From NCBI RefSeq assembly GCF_017308985.1, contig NZ_JADWPE010000003.1:1178001-1242000 (forward strand): DNA of 64,000 bases. The letters run 5' to 3'. The notes under the pieces are model-generated. The model saw nothing but the letters and a program-made list of their open reading frames with translations. It was not told where the DNA came from and did not search any database. The first letter of the stretch is position 1. Each line of letters opens with the position of its first letter. The translations under genes and the position numbers were made by a program. Positions 1-10,920 of the stretch are shown here, one piece after another. The DNA is from Lysobacter changpingensis. GTDB lineage: Bacteria; Pseudomonadota; Gammaproteobacteria; Xanthomonadales; Xanthomonadaceae.

Positions 1-46
1 TTCGCCGCTGCTACGATGCGCCGGCACCCACCCCAAGGAGGACACC

Positions 47-292
47 ATGGGCAGTCTGCTCTACACGATCATCATCGGTGCGGTCATTGGTGTGCTGGCG
101 CGGTTCTTCAAACCTGGAGCGGATCCGATGGGCTGGATCCTCACCATCGTGCTCGGCATCGTCGGCGCGTACATCGGCAGCCTGATCTACGCCGGTGGCG
201 GCTTCATCGGATTCGTCGTCTCGATCCTGTGCGCCATCGTGCTGCTGTTCCTCTACGAAATCGTGCGCAGGAAGACGGTGCGAACGGCGTAG
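47..292 (+). CDS. GlsB/YeaQ/YmgE-family small membrane protein
   Basis: An 81-residue, very hydrophobic protein with three predicted membrane segments (about residues 3-20, 29-48 and 52-71) and a basic C-terminal tail. Glycine-rich helices of the form GAVIGVLARFF and LGIVGAYIGSL are typical of the GlsB/YeaQ/YmgE (transglycosylase-associated) family. These are inner-membrane proteins linked to general stress, with no known biochemical activity. A strong Shine-Dalgarno (AAGGAGG) lies about six bases before the ATG and fixes the start. It is followed by a clear terminator and stands alone, convergent with cysNC. Family assignment is confident; function is not known. Confidence 0.85.
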   Translation: MGSLLYTIIIGAVIGVLARFFKPGADPMGWILTIVLGIVGAYIGSLIYAGGGFIGFVVSILCAIVLLFLYEIVRRKTVRTA

Positions 293-319
293 TCCCGGTT
301 CCTTACGCACGAAAAAGAA

Positions 320-347
320 AACCCCGGCTTTCGCCGGGGTTTTTTTC
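320..347. terminator. Rho-independent terminator, probably bidirectional
   Basis: A perfect 8-bp stem (ACCCCGGC / GCCGGGGT) closes a three-base loop, with an A-run on the left and a T-run on the right. It lies between the convergent stress-protein gene and cysNC and can end transcription from both sides. Confidence 0.9.
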
Positions 348-371
348 GTTGCGCGACCGATTGCTCCGACG

Positions 372-2255
372 TCATTCCGTCAGGAAATCGATCACCCGTT
401 GCGCGAGTCGCTCGGCACTGTCCGACACCGTGTCGAGCGACAGCTCCGCGGCTTCCGGCACTTCGTACGGCGAATCGATACCGGTGAAGTTGCGCAACTG
501 GCCGGCGCGCGCCTTCGCGTACAGACCCTTCACGTCACGCTTCTCGGCCACGGCCAGCGGCGTATCGACGAACACCTCGACGAACTCGCCCGGCGCGAAC
601 AGCTCGCGCGCCATGCGGCGTTCGGCGCGGAAGGGCGAGATGAAACTCACCAGCACGATCAGGCCTGCGTCGCTCATCAGTTTCGCGACTTCGGCGACGC
701 GGCGGATGTTCTCCACGCGGTCCTCGTCGGTGAAGCCCAGGTCCTTGTTGAGCCCGTGGCGCACGTTGTCGCCGTCGAGGATGAAGGTGTGGTAGCCCAG
801 CGCGTGCAGGCGTTTGTCGACGAGGTTGGCGATGGTCGACTTGCCCGAGCCCGACAGGCCCGTGAACCACAGCACGCGTGGCTGCTGCCCCTTGATGCGT
901 GCACGCGCCACGCGATCCACGTCCAGATGCTGCCAGTGGATGTTGCCCGCGCGACGCAGCGCGAACTGCAACGTGCCGGCGGCGACGGTGGCATTCGTCT
1001 GCCGGTCGATGAGGATGAAACCGCCGAGCGTGCGGTTGTCCGCATACGCCTCGAACGGCACCGGCTGGTCGAGGTACAGATTGCAGAAGCCGACTTCGTT
1101 GAGTTCCAGGTGCTTCGCCGCGAGCGGCTCCTGCGTGTTCACGTCGGTCTTGTGCTTGATCTCGGTGACGCTGGCGCTGACGGTGCGCGTGCCGATCTTC
1201 AGCCAGTACGGACGGCCCGGCAGCAGCGGCTGCTCGCCCATCCACAGCAGGTGCGCCGCGAACTGGTCGGCGACCTGCGGCGGACGGTGCGCGTCGGCGA
1301 TGACGTCGCCACGGCTCACGTCGAGTTCGTCGCGCAGGGTGAGCGTGATCGCCTGCCCTTCGCGCGCGACGTCGAGATCGCCATCGGCGGTGACGATGCG
1401 CGCCACGTGCGAACGACGGCCCGACGGCAACGCGACGATCTCGTCGCCCGGACGAATCCCGCCCGCCGCGACGGTGCCGGCGAAACCGCGGAAATCCTGG
1501 TTCGGCCGATTCACCCACTGCACCGGCAGGCGGAAGCCGACGTCCTGCGCGTCTCGCGAAACGTCCACGGTTTCCAGGTATTCGAGCACGCTCGGGCCGC
1601 CGTACCACGGCGTGCGCGCCGAACGCGCCATCAGGTTGTCGCCTTCCAGCGCGGACAGCGGCACGGCCTGCACGTGGTCGATGCCGAGCTTGTCGGCGAG
1701 TTCGCGATAACCTGCTTCGATCTCGTCGAACACCGCGCGATCGAAGCCGACCAGATCCATCTTGTTCACCGCCAGCAGCACATGGCGGATGCCGAGCAGC
1801 GACACGATGTAGCTGTGCCGCCGCGTCTGCGGCAGCAGGCCCTTGCGCGCGTCGACCAGCACCACCGCGACGTCCGCGGTCGATGCGCCGGTCGCCATGT
1901 TGCGCGTGTACTGCTCGTGGCCCGGGCAGTCGGCGACGATGAACTTGCGTTTTTCGGTGTTGAAGAAGCGGTACGCGACGTCGATCGTGATGCCCTGCTC
2001 GCGCTCGGCCGAGAGGCCGTCGAGCAGCAGCGCGTAGTCGATCGCCTCCCCCTGCGTGCCGTGGCGACGGCTGTCGGATTCCAGCGCGGCGAGCTGGTCG
2101 TCGAACAGCGCGCGGCTTTCGTACAGCAGGCGCCCGATGAGCGTGCTCTTGCCGTCGTCGACGCTGCCGCAGGTGATGAAGCGCAGCAGGCCGCGGGTTT
2201 CGTGCTGGGCAAGGTAGGCGGCGATCGTCGCGCCAGCGTCGTGTGCGCGCGTCAT
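372..2255 (-). CDS. cysNC: Bifunctional sulfate adenylyltransferase subunit 1 / adenylylsulfate kinase
   Basis: A 627-residue fusion of two sulfate-activation enzymes. The N-terminal part (about 1-430) is an EF-Tu-like GTPase with P-loop GSVDDGKST near residue 31, G3 motif DCPGH and G4 motif NKMDL. It is the regulatory CysN subunit that couples GTP hydrolysis to adenosine 5'-phosphosulfate (APS) synthesis by CysD. The C-terminal part (about 450-627) is APS kinase (CysC), with P-loop GLSGSGKST near 467 and the motif [10 protein letters not shown]; it makes PAPS. The fusion resembles rhizobial NodQ and Xanthomonadaceae CysNC. It starts at an ATG overlapping the cysD stop in a TGATG junction, so the two genes are translationally coupled. 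Its product PAPS matches the PAPS-type CysH encoded nearby. Confidence 0.97.
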   Translation of the reverse strand: MTRAHDAGATIAAYLAQHETRGLLRFITCGSVDDGKSTLIGRLLYESRALFDDQLAALESDSRRHGTQGEAIDYALLLDGLSAEREQGITIDVAYRFFNTEKRKFIVADCPGHEQYTRNMATGASTADVAVVLVDARKGLLPQTRRHSYIVSLLGIRHVLLAVNKMDLVGFDRAVFDEIEAGYRELADKLGIDHVQAVPLSALEGDNLMARSARTPWYGGPSVLEYLETVDVSRDAQDVGFRLPVQWVNRPNQDFRGFAGTVAAGGIRPGDEIVALPSGRRSHVARIVTADGDLDVAREGQAITLTLRDELDVSRGDVIADAHRPPQVADQFAAHLLWMGEQPLLPGRPYWLKIGTRTVSASVTEIKHKTDVNTQEPLAAKHLELNEVGFCNLYLDQPVPFEAYADNRTLGGFILIDRQTNATVAAGTLQFALRRAGNIHWQHLDVDRVARARIKGQQPRVLWFTGLSGSGKSTIANLVDKRLHALGYHTFILDGDNVRHGLNKDLGFTDEDRVENIRRVAEVAKLMSDAGLIVLVSFISPFRAERRMARELFAPGEFVEVFVDTPLAVAEKRDVKGLYAKARAGQLRNFTGIDSPYEVPEAAELSLDTVSDSAERLAQRVIDFLTE

Positions 2256-3166
2256 CAGAAATACCCCTCCTGCTTCTTCTTCTCCATCGACGCCGACGGA
2301 TCGTGGTCGATCACGCGGCCCTGGCGCTCGGAGGTGGTGGAGACCAGCATCTCGGCGATGATCTTCTCCAGCGTGTCGGCGTCGGACTCGATCGCGCCGG
2401 TCAGCGGATAGCAGCCCAGCGTGCGGAAGCGCACCTGTTTCATCCGCGGCGATTCGCCCTCGCGCAGCGGCAGGCGTTCGTCGTCGACCATGATCAGCGC
2501 GCCATCGCGTTCGACCACCGGGCGCTGCGCGGCGAAATACAGCGACGGCACCGGAATTTTCTCACGGTAGATGTAGAGCCAGACGTCGAGTTCGGTCCAG
2601 TTCGACAGCGGGAACACGCGCACCGATTCGCCCTTGTGGATGCGCGTGTTGTACAGGCTCCAGAACTCCGGACGCTGGCTCTTCGGATCCCAGCGATGCT
2701 GCGCGTTGCGGAACGAGAAGATGCGTTCCTTCGCGCGCGATTTCTCCTCGTCGCGACGCGCGCCGCCGACGGCCGCATCGAAGCCGAACCTGTCGAGCGC
2801 CTGCTTCAGCGCCTGCGTCTTCATCACGTCGGTGTGCACGGTGGCGCCATGCGTGATCGGGCCGATGCCCTGCGCCACGCCCTCGGGATTGGTGTGCACG
2901 TGCAGCTGCACGCCGGTCTCGCTCGCACGCTGGTCGCGGAAGGCGATCATTTCGCGGAACTTCCAGCCGGTATCGACGTGCAGCAGCGGGATCGGGGGAC
3001 GCGCCGGCGCGAACGCCTTCAGCAGCAGGTGCAGCAGCACCGAGCTGTCCTTGCCGATGGAATACAGCAGCACCGGATGGCGGAATTCGGCCGCGACCTC
3101 GCGCAGGATGTGGATGCTTTCCGCTTCGAGGCGGTCGAGATGGCTCAGGTCCAGGGGCAGCGTCAT
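2255..3166 (-). CDS. cysD: Sulfate adenylyltransferase subunit 2
   Basis: A 303-residue catalytic subunit of ATP sulfurylase, which forms APS and pyrophosphate from sulfate and ATP in the cytoplasm together with CysN. The PP-loop nucleotide motif reads [13 protein letters not shown] near residue 42, and the family motif of the form [10 protein letters not shown] follows. I place the start at the ATG at 3166 ([11 protein letters not shown]), because family members begin with this [11 protein letters not shown] helix. An in-frame upstream ATG at 3202 would add 12 residues without family support. It is first in the cysD-cysNC operon and divergent from cysJIH. Confidence 0.96.
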   Translation of the reverse strand: MTLPLDLSHLDRLEAESIHILREVAAEFRHPVLLYSIGKDSSVLLHLLLKAFAPARPPIPLLHVDTGWKFREMIAFRDQRASETGVQLHVHTNPEGVAQGIGPITHGATVHTDVMKTQALKQALDRFGFDAAVGGARRDEEKSRAKERIFSFRNAQHRWDPKSQRPEFWSLYNTRIHKGESVRVFPLSNWTELDVWLYIYREKIPVPSLYFAAQRPVVERDGALIMVDDERLPLREGESPRMKQVRFRTLGCYPLTGAIESDADTLEKIIAEMLVSTTSERQGRVIDHDPSASMEKKKQEGYF

Positions 3167-3348
3167 CGGATCTTGATCTTGCGGAATGGCCGAGGGTCCC
3201 ATCGCCCGCGGCTAGTTGAGCACATTGTAGGAACGGCGGCGCTTGCCGGCGGAAATAAGCCACCGGCATGAGCGCATAACCCCTCATCCTTTCTGGTGGC
3301 GATGGCGCGGGCCTAGCCTGCGAGGGTCCCCTTCGTCCCGCCCAGTCC
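3167..3348. promoter_or_regulatory. Divergent cysD / cysJ control region
   Basis: This 182-bp spacer must hold both the leftward cysDNC and the rightward cysJIH promoters. It contains a locally AT-richer patch, AAATAAGCC near 3253 and GCATAACCCC near 3274. The ATAA half-elements resemble those in CysB-activated promoters, and cysB lies 5 kb away. No convincing -35/-10 pair could be fixed by eye, so promoter and CysB-site positions are inferred from context only. Confidence 0.5.
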
Positions 3349-5166
3349 ATGTCGGCCACCTCGACCAGCGTTTCCGCCGCGCTCGCCGCGCCCCTCACGG
3401 AGGACCGGCTGGCGGCGCTTGCGCGCGTCACCGACGGACTCGATACGAACGGCCTGTGGTGGCTGTCGGGTTACGCGGCAGGGCTGGCCTCGCGCGGCGT
3501 TGCGGGTGTGCAAACGGTTACAGCCCCCCTCGCCGACGCCACGCCGGCGGGTCGCCTCACGATCGTCTACGGCAGCCAGACCGGCAACGCCAGGCGCGTG
3601 GCCGAACGCCTCGCCCGCCAGAGCGAAGCCGCGGGCCTGCCCGTGCGGCTGCTGCGCGCCGATGCCTACCCCACGCGTGAGCTGAAGGACGAGCGCACGC
3701 TGTACCTTGTCATCAGCACGCAGGGCGACGGCGATCCGCCGGACGACGCGCGCGCACTGGTCGAATTCATCGCAGGCAAGCGCGCGCCCGAACTGAAACA
3801 ACTTCGCTACGCGGTGCTGGGACTGGGCGATTCGAGCTACCCGCAGTTCTGCGCGATCGGCAACCGGCTCGATGCACGACTGGCCGAACTCGGCGCCACG
3901 CGCCTGCTGCCGCGCGCCGATGCCGACCTCGATCTGGACACCGTCGCCGAGCCCTGGCTCACGCAGGCGCTGGCGAAGGCGAAGGAATCGCTGAAGCCGG
4001 CCGCCCCGCTCGCCACGGTGACGCCGTTGCGTCCGCTCCAGGCGACGCCCGCGCACGGACGCGATGCGCCCTTCGCCGCCGAACTGCTCGCCAACCAGCG
4101 CCTCACCGCGCGCGGCAGCACGAAGGACGTGCGCCACGTCGAACTCTCTCTGGAAGGCTCCGGCCTGCATTACGAACCCGGCGACGCGCTGGGCCTGTGG
4201 CCGGTGAATCCGCCGGCGCTGGTCGAGGCGATCCTGCGTACGGCCGAGCTCGATGGCGACACCGTCGTCGAACACGGCGGCCAGAGCCGGCCGCTGCGGG
4301 ACTGGCTGGGCGAGAAGCGCGAACTGACGAAGCTCGCGCGCCCGTTCGTCGCCAACCATGCCGCGCAATCGCGCAGCGAGGAACTCAACCGCCTGCTCGC
4401 GCCGGACCAGCAGCCCGCACTCGCCGCGCTGTTGAACGAAGCGCAGGTGCTGGACCTGCTGCGTCGCCATCCGGCGCACTGGAGCGCCGAGGAACTCGTT
4501 GCCGCGCTGCGCCCACTCACGCCGCGTCTGTATTCCATCGCGTCCAGCCAGAAGCACGTCGGCGACGAGGTGCACCTCACCGTCGCGCATGTCGAATACG
4601 ACCATGGGGACGGCCTGCGCTGGGGCGCCGCGTCGAACCACTTCGCGCGCAGCGAGGAAGGCGCGCGTCTGCCGGTGTTCATCGAACACAACGAACGCTT
4701 CCGCCTGCCGGCCGATGCCGCGCGCGACGTGATCATGATCGGCCCCGGCACGGGCGTCGCGCCGTTCCGCGCATTCGTGCAGGAACGCGCCGCGACCGGC
4801 GCGGCGGGCCGCAACTGGCTGTTCTTCGGCAACCCGCATTTCCGCAGCGATTTCCTCTACCAGGTCGAATGGCAGCAGGCGTTGAAGGACGGCACGCTGC
4901 ACCGCTTCGACCTCGCCTTCTCGCGCGACCAGGCGAACAAGATCTACGTGCAGGACCGTTTGCGCGAACGCGGTCGCGAACTCTTCGAATGGCTCGAAGG
5001 CGGCGCGCACCTGTACGTCTGCGGCGATGCGACACGCATGGCGAAGGACGTGCACGCGGCGCTGCGCGATGTCGTCGCCGAACGCGGCGGCAAGTCGGCG
5101 GAGGACGCCGAAGACTACCTCAACACCCTGCAGCAGCAGGGACGCTACGCCCGGGACGTGTACTGA
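3349..5166 (+). CDS. cysJ: Sulfite reductase (NADPH) flavoprotein alpha-component
   Basis: A 605-residue diflavin reductase that passes electrons from NADPH through FAD and FMN to the CysI hemoprotein. It has a flavodoxin domain (about 62-200, FMN-loop motif [13 protein letters not shown]), an FAD-binding domain (about 225-450, with RLYSIASS as the FAD-binding RxYS motif) and an NADPH-binding domain (about 460-605, [12 protein letters not shown]). It ends in the family C-terminus GRYARDVY. Length is normal for CysJ. No clear Shine-Dalgarno precedes the ATG. The stop overlaps the cysI start as TGATG, so the two subunits are coupled. Confidence 0.97.
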   Translation: MSATSTSVSAALAAPLTEDRLAALARVTDGLDTNGLWWLSGYAAGLASRGVAGVQTVTAPLADATPAGRLTIVYGSQTGNARRVAERLARQSEAAGLPVRLLRADAYPTRELKDERTLYLVISTQGDGDPPDDARALVEFIAGKRAPELKQLRYAVLGLGDSSYPQFCAIGNRLDARLAELGATRLLPRADADLDLDTVAEPWLTQALAKAKESLKPAAPLATVTPLRPLQATPAHGRDAPFAAELLANQRLTARGSTKDVRHVELSLEGSGLHYEPGDALGLWPVNPPALVEAILRTAELDGDTVVEHGGQSRPLRDWLGEKRELTKLARPFVANHAAQSRSEELNRLLAPDQQPALAALLNEAQVLDLLRRHPAHWSAEELVAALRPLTPRLYSIASSQKHVGDEVHLTVAHVEYDHGDGLRWGAASNHFARSEEGARLPVFIEHNERFRLPADAARDVIMIGPGTGVAPFRAFVQERAATGAAGRNWLFFGNPHFRSDFLYQVEWQQALKDGTLHRFDLAFSRDQANKIYVQDRLRERGRELFEWLEGGAHLYVCGDATRMAKDVHAALRDVVAERGGKSAEDAEDYLNTLQQQGRYARDVY

Positions 5167-6884
5167 TGAGCAGCCATTCCGTCGAAGACATCAAGCAGCA
5201 AAGCGCGCGCCTGCGCGGCACGCTGCTGGAGTCGCTCGCCAATCCGGTCACCGGCGCGCTCGACGAGGACGACCAGACGCTGATCAAGTACCACGGCAGC
5301 TACCAGCAGGACGATCGCGACATCCGCGAGGAACGTCGCCTCGCGAAGCTGGAGCCGGCGTATGCGTTCATGATCCGCACGCGTACGCCTGGCGGCGTGG
5401 TCACGCCGGCGCAGTGGCTCAAGCTCGATGCGGTGGCGACGACGTTCGCCGAACGAGGCCTGCGCATCACCACGCGACAGGCGTTCCAGTTCCACGGCGT
5501 GATCAAGACCGAGCTGAAGGCGACCATGCAGGCGATCAACGCCGCGCTGATCGACACGCTCGCGGCCTGCGGCGACGTGAACCGCAACGTCGCGGTCGCG
5601 GCGAACCCGCTGCAGTCGCAACTGCATGCGCAGGTGCATGCGCAGGCGGCCGCGTTGTCCGAGTTCATGCTGCCGAACACGCGCGCGTACTACGAGATCT
5701 GGCTCGACGAGGAACGCGTCGCCGGCAGCGGCAGCGAGGACGAAGCCGTCTACGGCCCGACCTACCTGCCGCGCAAGTTCAAGATCGGCTTCGCGATCCC
5801 GCCGTACAACGACGTCGACGTGTTCGCGCAGGACCTGGGCTTCATCGCGATAGCCGATACCGACGGCCAGCTGCTCGGCTACAACGTCAGCGTCGGCGGC
5901 GGCATGGGCGCGACGCATGGCGATCCGGAGACGTATCCGCGCCTGGGCGACGTGATCGGCTTCGTCGCGCCGGACCAGCTGGCGCAGGTCGCCGTCGGCG
6001 TCGTCACGACGCAGCGCGATTTCGGCAACCGCGTGCTGCGCAAGCGCGCGCGGCTGAAGTACACCATCGACGACAACGGCCTGGACTGGTTCAAGGCCGA
6101 AGTCGAACGGCGCGCCGGCTTCGCGCTCTCCACGGCGCGTCCGTTCGACTTCGTCCACAACGGCGATCGCTTCGGCTGGGTCGAAGGCGCCGACGGTCGC
6201 GCGCACCTGACGTTGCGCATCGTCGCGGGCCGCATCTGGGATCGCGAAGGTCTCACCCATCTGACCGGTCTGCGCGAGATCGCGCGCGTGCTCGATGACG
6301 CCGACGCAGACGCGCAGTTCCGCCTCACGCCGAACCAGAACCTGGTGATCGCCGGCGTGCCCGCGGCACTGCGCGAGCGCGTGGATGCACTCGTCGCGCA
6401 GTACGGGCTGGACACGCACGTCGCCGCGACGCCGCTCAAGCGCAACGCGCTGGCCTGCGTCGCGCTGCCGACCTGCGGCCTGGCGATGGCCGAGGCCGAA
6501 CGCTACCTCCCCGAGTTCACCGACAAGGTGCAGGCGCTGCTCGACACGCACGGCCTGCGCGATGCGCCGATCCACCTGCGCATCAGCGGCTGCCCGAACG
6601 GCTGCTCGCGCCCGTACCTGGGCGAGATCGCGCTGGTCGGCAAGGCGCCCGGTCGTTACAACCTGATGCTTGGCGCCGACCATCGCGGCCAGCGCCTGAA
6701 CACCCTCTTCCGCGAGAACGTGGTCGAAGCGCAGATCCTCGACGCGCTCGATCCGGTGCTCGCGCGTTATGCAGGCGAGCGATACGCGGAAGAAGGCTTC
6801 GGCGATTTCCTCGTGCGCGCCGGCATCGTCGTTCCGCCGAAACCCGCCATTCCACTGCAGCTGCGCACCGAGAACGCCGCATGA
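5166..6884 (+). CDS. cysI: Sulfite reductase (NADPH) hemoprotein beta-component
   Basis: A 572-residue siroheme and [4Fe-4S] subunit that reduces sulfite to sulfide with six electrons from CysJ. The four cluster/siroheme cysteines are all present: C431 and C437 (CVALPTC) and C476 and C480 (GCPNGC), with the spacing of the E. coli enzyme. The duplicated ferredoxin-like sulfite-reductase half domains can be followed along the protein. The start is the ATG at 5166 overlapping the cysJ stop; an open frame continues upstream inside cysJ but has no family similarity there. The 3' end overlaps cysH by four bases (ATGA). Confidence 0.97.
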   Translation: MSSHSVEDIKQQSARLRGTLLESLANPVTGALDEDDQTLIKYHGSYQQDDRDIREERRLAKLEPAYAFMIRTRTPGGVVTPAQWLKLDAVATTFAERGLRITTRQAFQFHGVIKTELKATMQAINAALIDTLAACGDVNRNVAVAANPLQSQLHAQVHAQAAALSEFMLPNTRAYYEIWLDEERVAGSGSEDEAVYGPTYLPRKFKIGFAIPPYNDVDVFAQDLGFIAIADTDGQLLGYNVSVGGGMGATHGDPETYPRLGDVIGFVAPDQLAQVAVGVVTTQRDFGNRVLRKRARLKYTIDDNGLDWFKAEVERRAGFALSTARPFDFVHNGDRFGWVEGADGRAHLTLRIVAGRIWDREGLTHLTGLREIARVLDDADADAQFRLTPNQNLVIAGVPAALRERVDALVAQYGLDTHVAATPLKRNALACVALPTCGLAMAEAERYLPEFTDKVQALLDTHGLRDAPIHLRISGCPNGCSRPYLGEIALVGKAPGRYNLMLGADHRGQRLNTLFRENVVEAQILDALDPVLARYAGERYAEEGFGDFLVRAGIVVPPKPAIPLQLRTENAA

Positions 6885-7618
6885 CTCCGCCCGATCCCAT
6901 CACCGCCGCCGAATCGCCCCGCGCCCTGGCCGAGCTCAACGAGTGGCTCGGCGGGCTGAGCGCGCCCGATCGCATCGCCTGGGCGCTGGAACACACCGCC
7001 GGCGAGCACGCGCTGTCGTCGAGTTTCGGCGCGCAGGCGGCGGTGTCGCTGCACCTGGCGACGCAGCAGCGCGCGGACATTCCGGTGATCCTGATCGACA
7101 CCGGCTACCTGTTCCCGGAAACCTACCGCTTCATCGACGAACTCACCGACCGGCTCGGCCTGAACCTGAAGGTGTACCGCCCGCAGATCGGCATCGCGTG
7201 GATGGAAGCGCGACTGGGCAAGCTGTGGGAGGGCGGGCTGGAAGGGATCGAGCGTTACAACCGCATGCGCAAGGTCGAACCGATGCAGCGCGCGCTCGAC
7301 GAACTCGGCGTGCGCACGTGGATCGCCGGCCTGCGTCGCAGTCAGTCGCGCGGCCGCGCGGCGATCGACTTCCTGCAGCTGCGCGACGGCCGCTGGAAAC
7401 TGCACCCGATCGCCGACTGGAGCGATCGCGACGTGTGGCAGTACCTGCAGCAGCACGATCTGCCGTACCACCCGCTGTGGCACCAGGGCTACGTGTCGAT
7501 CGGCGACGTGCACACCACGCGCCGCCTCGAGCCCGGCATGAACGAGGAAGACACGCGTTTTTTCGGCCTCAAGCGTGAGTGCGGGCTGCATTTCGAGAGC
7601 GAACCCCACGCGGCCTGA
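6881..7618 (+). CDS. cysH: Phosphoadenosine phosphosulfate (PAPS) reductase
   Basis: A 245-residue thioredoxin-dependent reductase that makes sulfite from PAPS. The single catalytic cysteine is C234 in the C-terminal ECGLH motif. The CC...C-x-x-C iron-sulfur cysteines of APS reductases are absent: the corresponding places read RRSQSR and SIGDVHTT. So the substrate should be PAPS, which agrees with the APS kinase domain of CysNC. The PP-loop region reads [14 protein letters not shown] near residue 46. The start overlaps the cysI stop (ATGA). It is the last gene of the cysJIH operon. Confidence 0.96.
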   Translation: MTPPDPITAAESPRALAELNEWLGGLSAPDRIAWALEHTAGEHALSSSFGAQAAVSLHLATQQRADIPVILIDTGYLFPETYRFIDELTDRLGLNLKVYRPQIGIAWMEARLGKLWEGGLEGIERYNRMRKVEPMQRALDELGVRTWIAGLRRSQSRGRAAIDFLQLRDGRWKLHPIADWSDRDVWQYLQQHDLPYHPLWHQGYVSIGDVHTTRRLEPGMNEEDTRFFGLKRECGLHFESEPHAA

Positions 7619-7702
7619 TCGCATCGCCGATGCGTGAACACGCGCCGCGGCAGGCGCGTGTTCCGACCGGTTTCCGACGCGTCCGCGCGCAGCATCGTGC
7701 GG

Positions 7703-8065
7703 ATGCGATACGACGCGCTCGACTTCCTGCGATCCGTGGTCACCACCGTCCTGCTGGCCTGGTCGGTGTTCGCGGTGATGCGCTGGCAGCGACCGCTGAT
7801 CGCGCGCGGCCACGGCTGGTGCTGGGTCGCGCTGGCCGGCGTCCTCTCGGTCGCGCAATGGCCGGTGAACGTGGCACTGCGCAATCCGATCAGCTGCCCG
7901 ATCCTGGTGGCGCTGCTGTTCCTGATCTCGATGATCGGCCTGGCGCCGGACGATTCGGTGCTGACCTCCGCCGCGAGCGCGCAATCGCTGTGGTTCCGCC
8001 GCGGCGTGGCGTCGGCGGTGCTGGGCATGGCGGGCGGGATGGCGGCGTGGGTGATGTTGCTGTAG
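7703..8065 (+). CDS. Small membrane protein of unknown function
   Basis: A 120-residue protein with about four hydrophobic segments (near 11-25, 40-58, 66-84 and 98-120), so probably an inner-membrane protein. I do not recognise a family. The ATG at 7703 is used here; an in-frame GTG at 7634 would add 23 mostly basic residues, and neither has a good ribosome-binding site. It starts 84 bases after cysH on the same strand and may be read through from the cys operon, but nothing in it suggests a sulfur role. Confidence 0.55.
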   Translation: MRYDALDFLRSVVTTVLLAWSVFAVMRWQRPLIARGHGWCWVALAGVLSVAQWPVNVALRNPISCPILVALLFLISMIGLAPDDSVLTSAASAQSLWFRRGVASAVLGMAGGMAAWVMLL

Positions 8066-8130
8066 CGCAACGACGATCGCATCGGCCGCCAGCGCCACAC
8101 CCCGGCGTCACGCCTGGTACGCCACCGCGA

Positions 8131-9114
8131 TCAGGTCGTGATCGGCTGGCTCAACTCGCGCCACGACGGCGCCTGCGGCCATTGCGGCTCCAGGTTGCCT
8201 TCGAGCACACGGCGCAGGTCGCGACGATCCAGCTGCGGCGCGATCCCGTGCAGCAGCGCCAGTGCGTATTCGCGCAGCACGCGGGCGCGCGGGATCACCG
8301 CCCAGGTGATGCATTCCGGCAGCGCGTCCGGCGCGGGCAACGCGACCAGGTCTTCGTCGCGCGCGCCCACCGCCATCTCCGCGAGGATGCCGACGCCCAG
8401 GCCGGCGCGGACGTAGGTCTTGATGAGGTCGGCATCGCGCGCGGTCATCGCCAGTTGCGGCTCAAGGCCCGCTTCGACGAACGTGCGGCGCAGCGAGGAT
8501 TCCGCGCGCGTGGACGACTCGTAGCTCACCAGCGGGTGCGAGGCCAGCTCCGCCAGCGTCGGCGCGCGCCTGAGCTTCGCCAGCGGATGCGGGCGCGGCA
8601 CCAGCACCAGCCGGCGCCAGCGGTACAGCGGCACCGCGACGCCGCCATCGGGTTCGGCGCCCGCGGTGCTGATCACCGCGAGGTCGGCTTCGCCGCGCGC
8701 GAGCTGTTCGAGCACCTCGTCGCCCGCGACCGCCTGCAGGTGCATGCTCACCTGCGGGAATTCGCGCTTCACTGCGGCGATCGCCTCCGGCAGCACGAAG
8801 CGCGCCTGCGTGTGCGTGGTCGCCAGCACCAGCTGGCCGCTGTGCTGGCCGCGCTCGTTGGCGGCGTAGGCGCGGATGTTGCCGGCTTCCTCGAGGATGC
8901 GGCGCGCGTGCATCAGCACGCGTTCGCCTGCCGGTGCGACCGCTTCCAGACTGCGGCCCTTGCGCGTGAACAACTGGAATCCAAGCTCGTCCTCCAGCTG
9001 CTTGAGCTGCTTGGACAGGCCGGGCTGCGTGGCGTGCACGCGCTCGGCGGCCAGGGTGATGTTGAGGCCGGAATCGGCGATGGCGACGAGGTAGCGGAGC
9101 TGGACGAGGGTCAT
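8131..9114 (-). CDS. cysB: LysR-family regulator of cysteine biosynthesis
   Basis: A 327-residue LysR-type activator. The N-terminal winged helix (residues 1-60) reads MTLVQLRYLVAIADSGLN and TQPGLSKQLKQLEDELG, very close to enteric CysB. The rest (about 90-300) is a periplasmic-binding-protein-like effector domain. CysB proteins sense O-acetylserine or N-acetylserine and activate sulfate assimilation genes. The ATG at 9114 is chosen because the family begins MxLxQLRY; an upstream in-frame start at 9204 adds 30 unconserved residues. It lies between cysH and cysG, in reverse to both, which supports control of the whole island. Confidence 0.92.
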   Translation of the reverse strand: MTLVQLRYLVAIADSGLNITLAAERVHATQPGLSKQLKQLEDELGFQLFTRKGRSLEAVAPAGERVLMHARRILEEAGNIRAYAANERGQHSGQLVLATTHTQARFVLPEAIAAVKREFPQVSMHLQAVAGDEVLEQLARGEADLAVISTAGAEPDGGVAVPLYRWRRLVLVPRPHPLAKLRRAPTLAELASHPLVSYESSTRAESSLRRTFVEAGLEPQLAMTARDADLIKTYVRAGLGVGILAEMAVGARDEDLVALPAPDALPECITWAVIPRARVLREYALALLHGIAPQLDRRDLRRVLEGNLEPQWPQAPSWRELSQPITT

Positions 9115-9415
9115 GTCGGGGCGTTTCGTGAAAGCGGCGGAATCGGGCCAGCCGGCGCTGGCGCGTGCAGGCGGGCGGTCGGTTTCAAGGCGTGCCGACA
9201 ACACGTGGATCGACCGTGGGCCGCGTTCATGTATCGCTCAATACGAATAAAGGGATGAATAGAAGCTACCCCGCCCGGCGGACCGTGTCCAGCCGGCGCG
9301 TCGCCGGGAGCGGGTCATTCCGAAACGGCATGTCCGCAGGCGGCGGCGTCATTTCCGCACGCCGGGGTGCATGCGTAGCGTCACGGTACCGCCCCTTCCT
9401 GCCGGCTTCGAGTTC
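9115..9415. promoter_or_regulatory. Divergent cysB / cysG intergenic region (301 bp)
   Basis: No gene is seen here. The only AT-rich stretch is about 9228-9270, with the segments GTATCGCTCAATACG and CGAATAAAGGGATGAATAG, a T-N11-A type arrangement usual for LysR sites. It is the best place for a CysB site and for the cysG or cysB promoter, but no promoter hexamers are certain. Confidence 0.45.
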
Positions 9416-10855
9416 ATGGCCAGTCCGCTGTTTCCTGTTTTTGCCGACCTTCGCGACCGCGAGGTGCTCGTCGTCGGCGGAGGCACGGTGGCGCTGCGCA
9501 AGACGATCGCGTTGCGCGAGGCCGGTGCGGCGGTTCGCGTCGGCGCGCCGGTGCTGAACGCGGAACTCTCGGCGATGGCCTCGCGCGGCGAGATCCACCA
9601 CCTGCCCGGCCATTTCGCGCCGCACTGGCTCGATGGCGCGTGGTTCGTCGTCGCCGCGACGGACGACGACGCCGTCAATCGCGCGGTCGCCGACGAAGGC
9701 CAGGCGCGCCGCATCTGGGTGAACGTGGTCGACGACGCGCGGGCGTCCAGCGTGCAGATTCCCGCGCGCGTCGACCGCGGTCCGTTGCAGGTCGCGATTT
9801 CCAGCGGCGGCGCGGCGCCGATGCTCGCGCGCCACGTCCGCGAGATGCTCGAGACCGCACTGGACGCCTCGCTCGGCCAGCTCGCCGAACTGCTCGGGCG
9901 CGAGCGCGGCCGTATCCGCGCGCGCTTCCCGCAGCTCGGCGCGCGAAGGAAATTCTTCGAACGCCTGCTGCGCGGCCCCGTTCCCGCGCTGCTGTGCAGG
10001 CGCCAGCACCTCGCGGCCGAGCGCGAGTTCATCGCGCAACTGCATGCCGAAACCTCGGCGCCGCACGGCTCGGTCGCGCTCGTCGGCGCGGGGCCCGGCG
10101 ATCCGGGACTGCTCACGCTGCGCGCGTTGCGCGTGCTCAACGAAGCCGACGTGATCCTGCACGATCGCCTGGTCAGCGACGAGGTCCTGCAACTCGTGCG
10201 CCGCGACGCGCAGCGCATCGAGGTCGGAAAGCAGGCCGGCAACCATCACGCGACGCAGGCGCAGATCCACGCGCTGATGCTCGAACACGCCCGCGCCGGC
10301 AAGCGCGTGGTGCGGCTGAAGGGCGGCGATCCGTTCGTGTTCGGCCGCGGCGGCGAGGAACTCGAAGTGCTGCGCGCGGCGGGCATCGACTTCGAAGTCG
10401 TGCCCGGCATCACCGCGGCGCTCGCCTGCGCCGCGTATGCCGGGGTTCCGCTCACGCATCGCGATCACGCGCAGTCGGTCCGCTTCGTCACCGCGCACCA
10501 CAAGGAGCCGCACGACGGCGGCGATGCAGGCGAGCCGGACTGGCGCGCGCTCGCGCTGGAGCGGCAGACGCTCGCCGTCTACATGGGCGTGGCCGGACTC
10601 GAACGTTTCAGCACGCGCCTGATCGAACACGGCCGCGCGGCATCGACGCCGTTCGCCATCGTCGAGAACGGCTCACGCGCGAACCAGCGGGTGATCGTCG
10701 GCGCGCTGTCGGAACTGGCGCAGCGCGCGCGCGAACACGACGTGCAATCGCCGGCGCTGCTGATCGTCGGCGAAGTCGCGTCGCTGGCCGGATCGCTGCA
10801 CTGGTACGGCGCGCCGCCGCTGCGCGACGCGTCCGCCGTCGCCGAGGCCGCGTGA
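9416..10855 (+). CDS. cysG: Siroheme synthase (multifunctional CysG)
   Basis: A 479-residue enzyme making siroheme from uroporphyrinogen III. The N-terminal half (about 1-205) is precorrin-2 dehydrogenase/ferrochelatase with the NAD motif [11 protein letters not shown]. The C-terminal half (about 215-460) is the SAM-dependent uroporphyrinogen III methyltransferase, with [16 protein letters not shown] and [15 protein letters not shown]. Siroheme is the cofactor of CysI, which explains the placement. The ATG at 9416 ([12 protein letters not shown]) matches family N-termini; an ATG at 9371 would add 15 residues. Confidence 0.95.
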   Translation: MASPLFPVFADLRDREVLVVGGGTVALRKTIALREAGAAVRVGAPVLNAELSAMASRGEIHHLPGHFAPHWLDGAWFVVAATDDDAVNRAVADEGQARRIWVNVVDDARASSVQIPARVDRGPLQVAISSGGAAPMLARHVREMLETALDASLGQLAELLGRERGRIRARFPQLGARRKFFERLLRGPVPALLCRRQHLAAEREFIAQLHAETSAPHGSVALVGAGPGDPGLLTLRALRVLNEADVILHDRLVSDEVLQLVRRDAQRIEVGKQAGNHHATQAQIHALMLEHARAGKRVVRLKGGDPFVFGRGGEELEVLRAAGIDFEVVPGITAALACAAYAGVPLTHRDHAQSVRFVTAHHKEPHDGGDAGEPDWRALALERQTLAVYMGVAGLERFSTRLIEHGRAASTPFAIVENGSRANQRVIVGALSELAQRAREHDVQSPALLIVGEVASLAGSLHWYGAPPLRDASAVAEAA

Positions 10856-10920
10856 ACGCATTCCGGCACGGATCGTCCGTGCGACCACACCGAACGTCCC
10901 CTTGAACGAGAGACAACGCC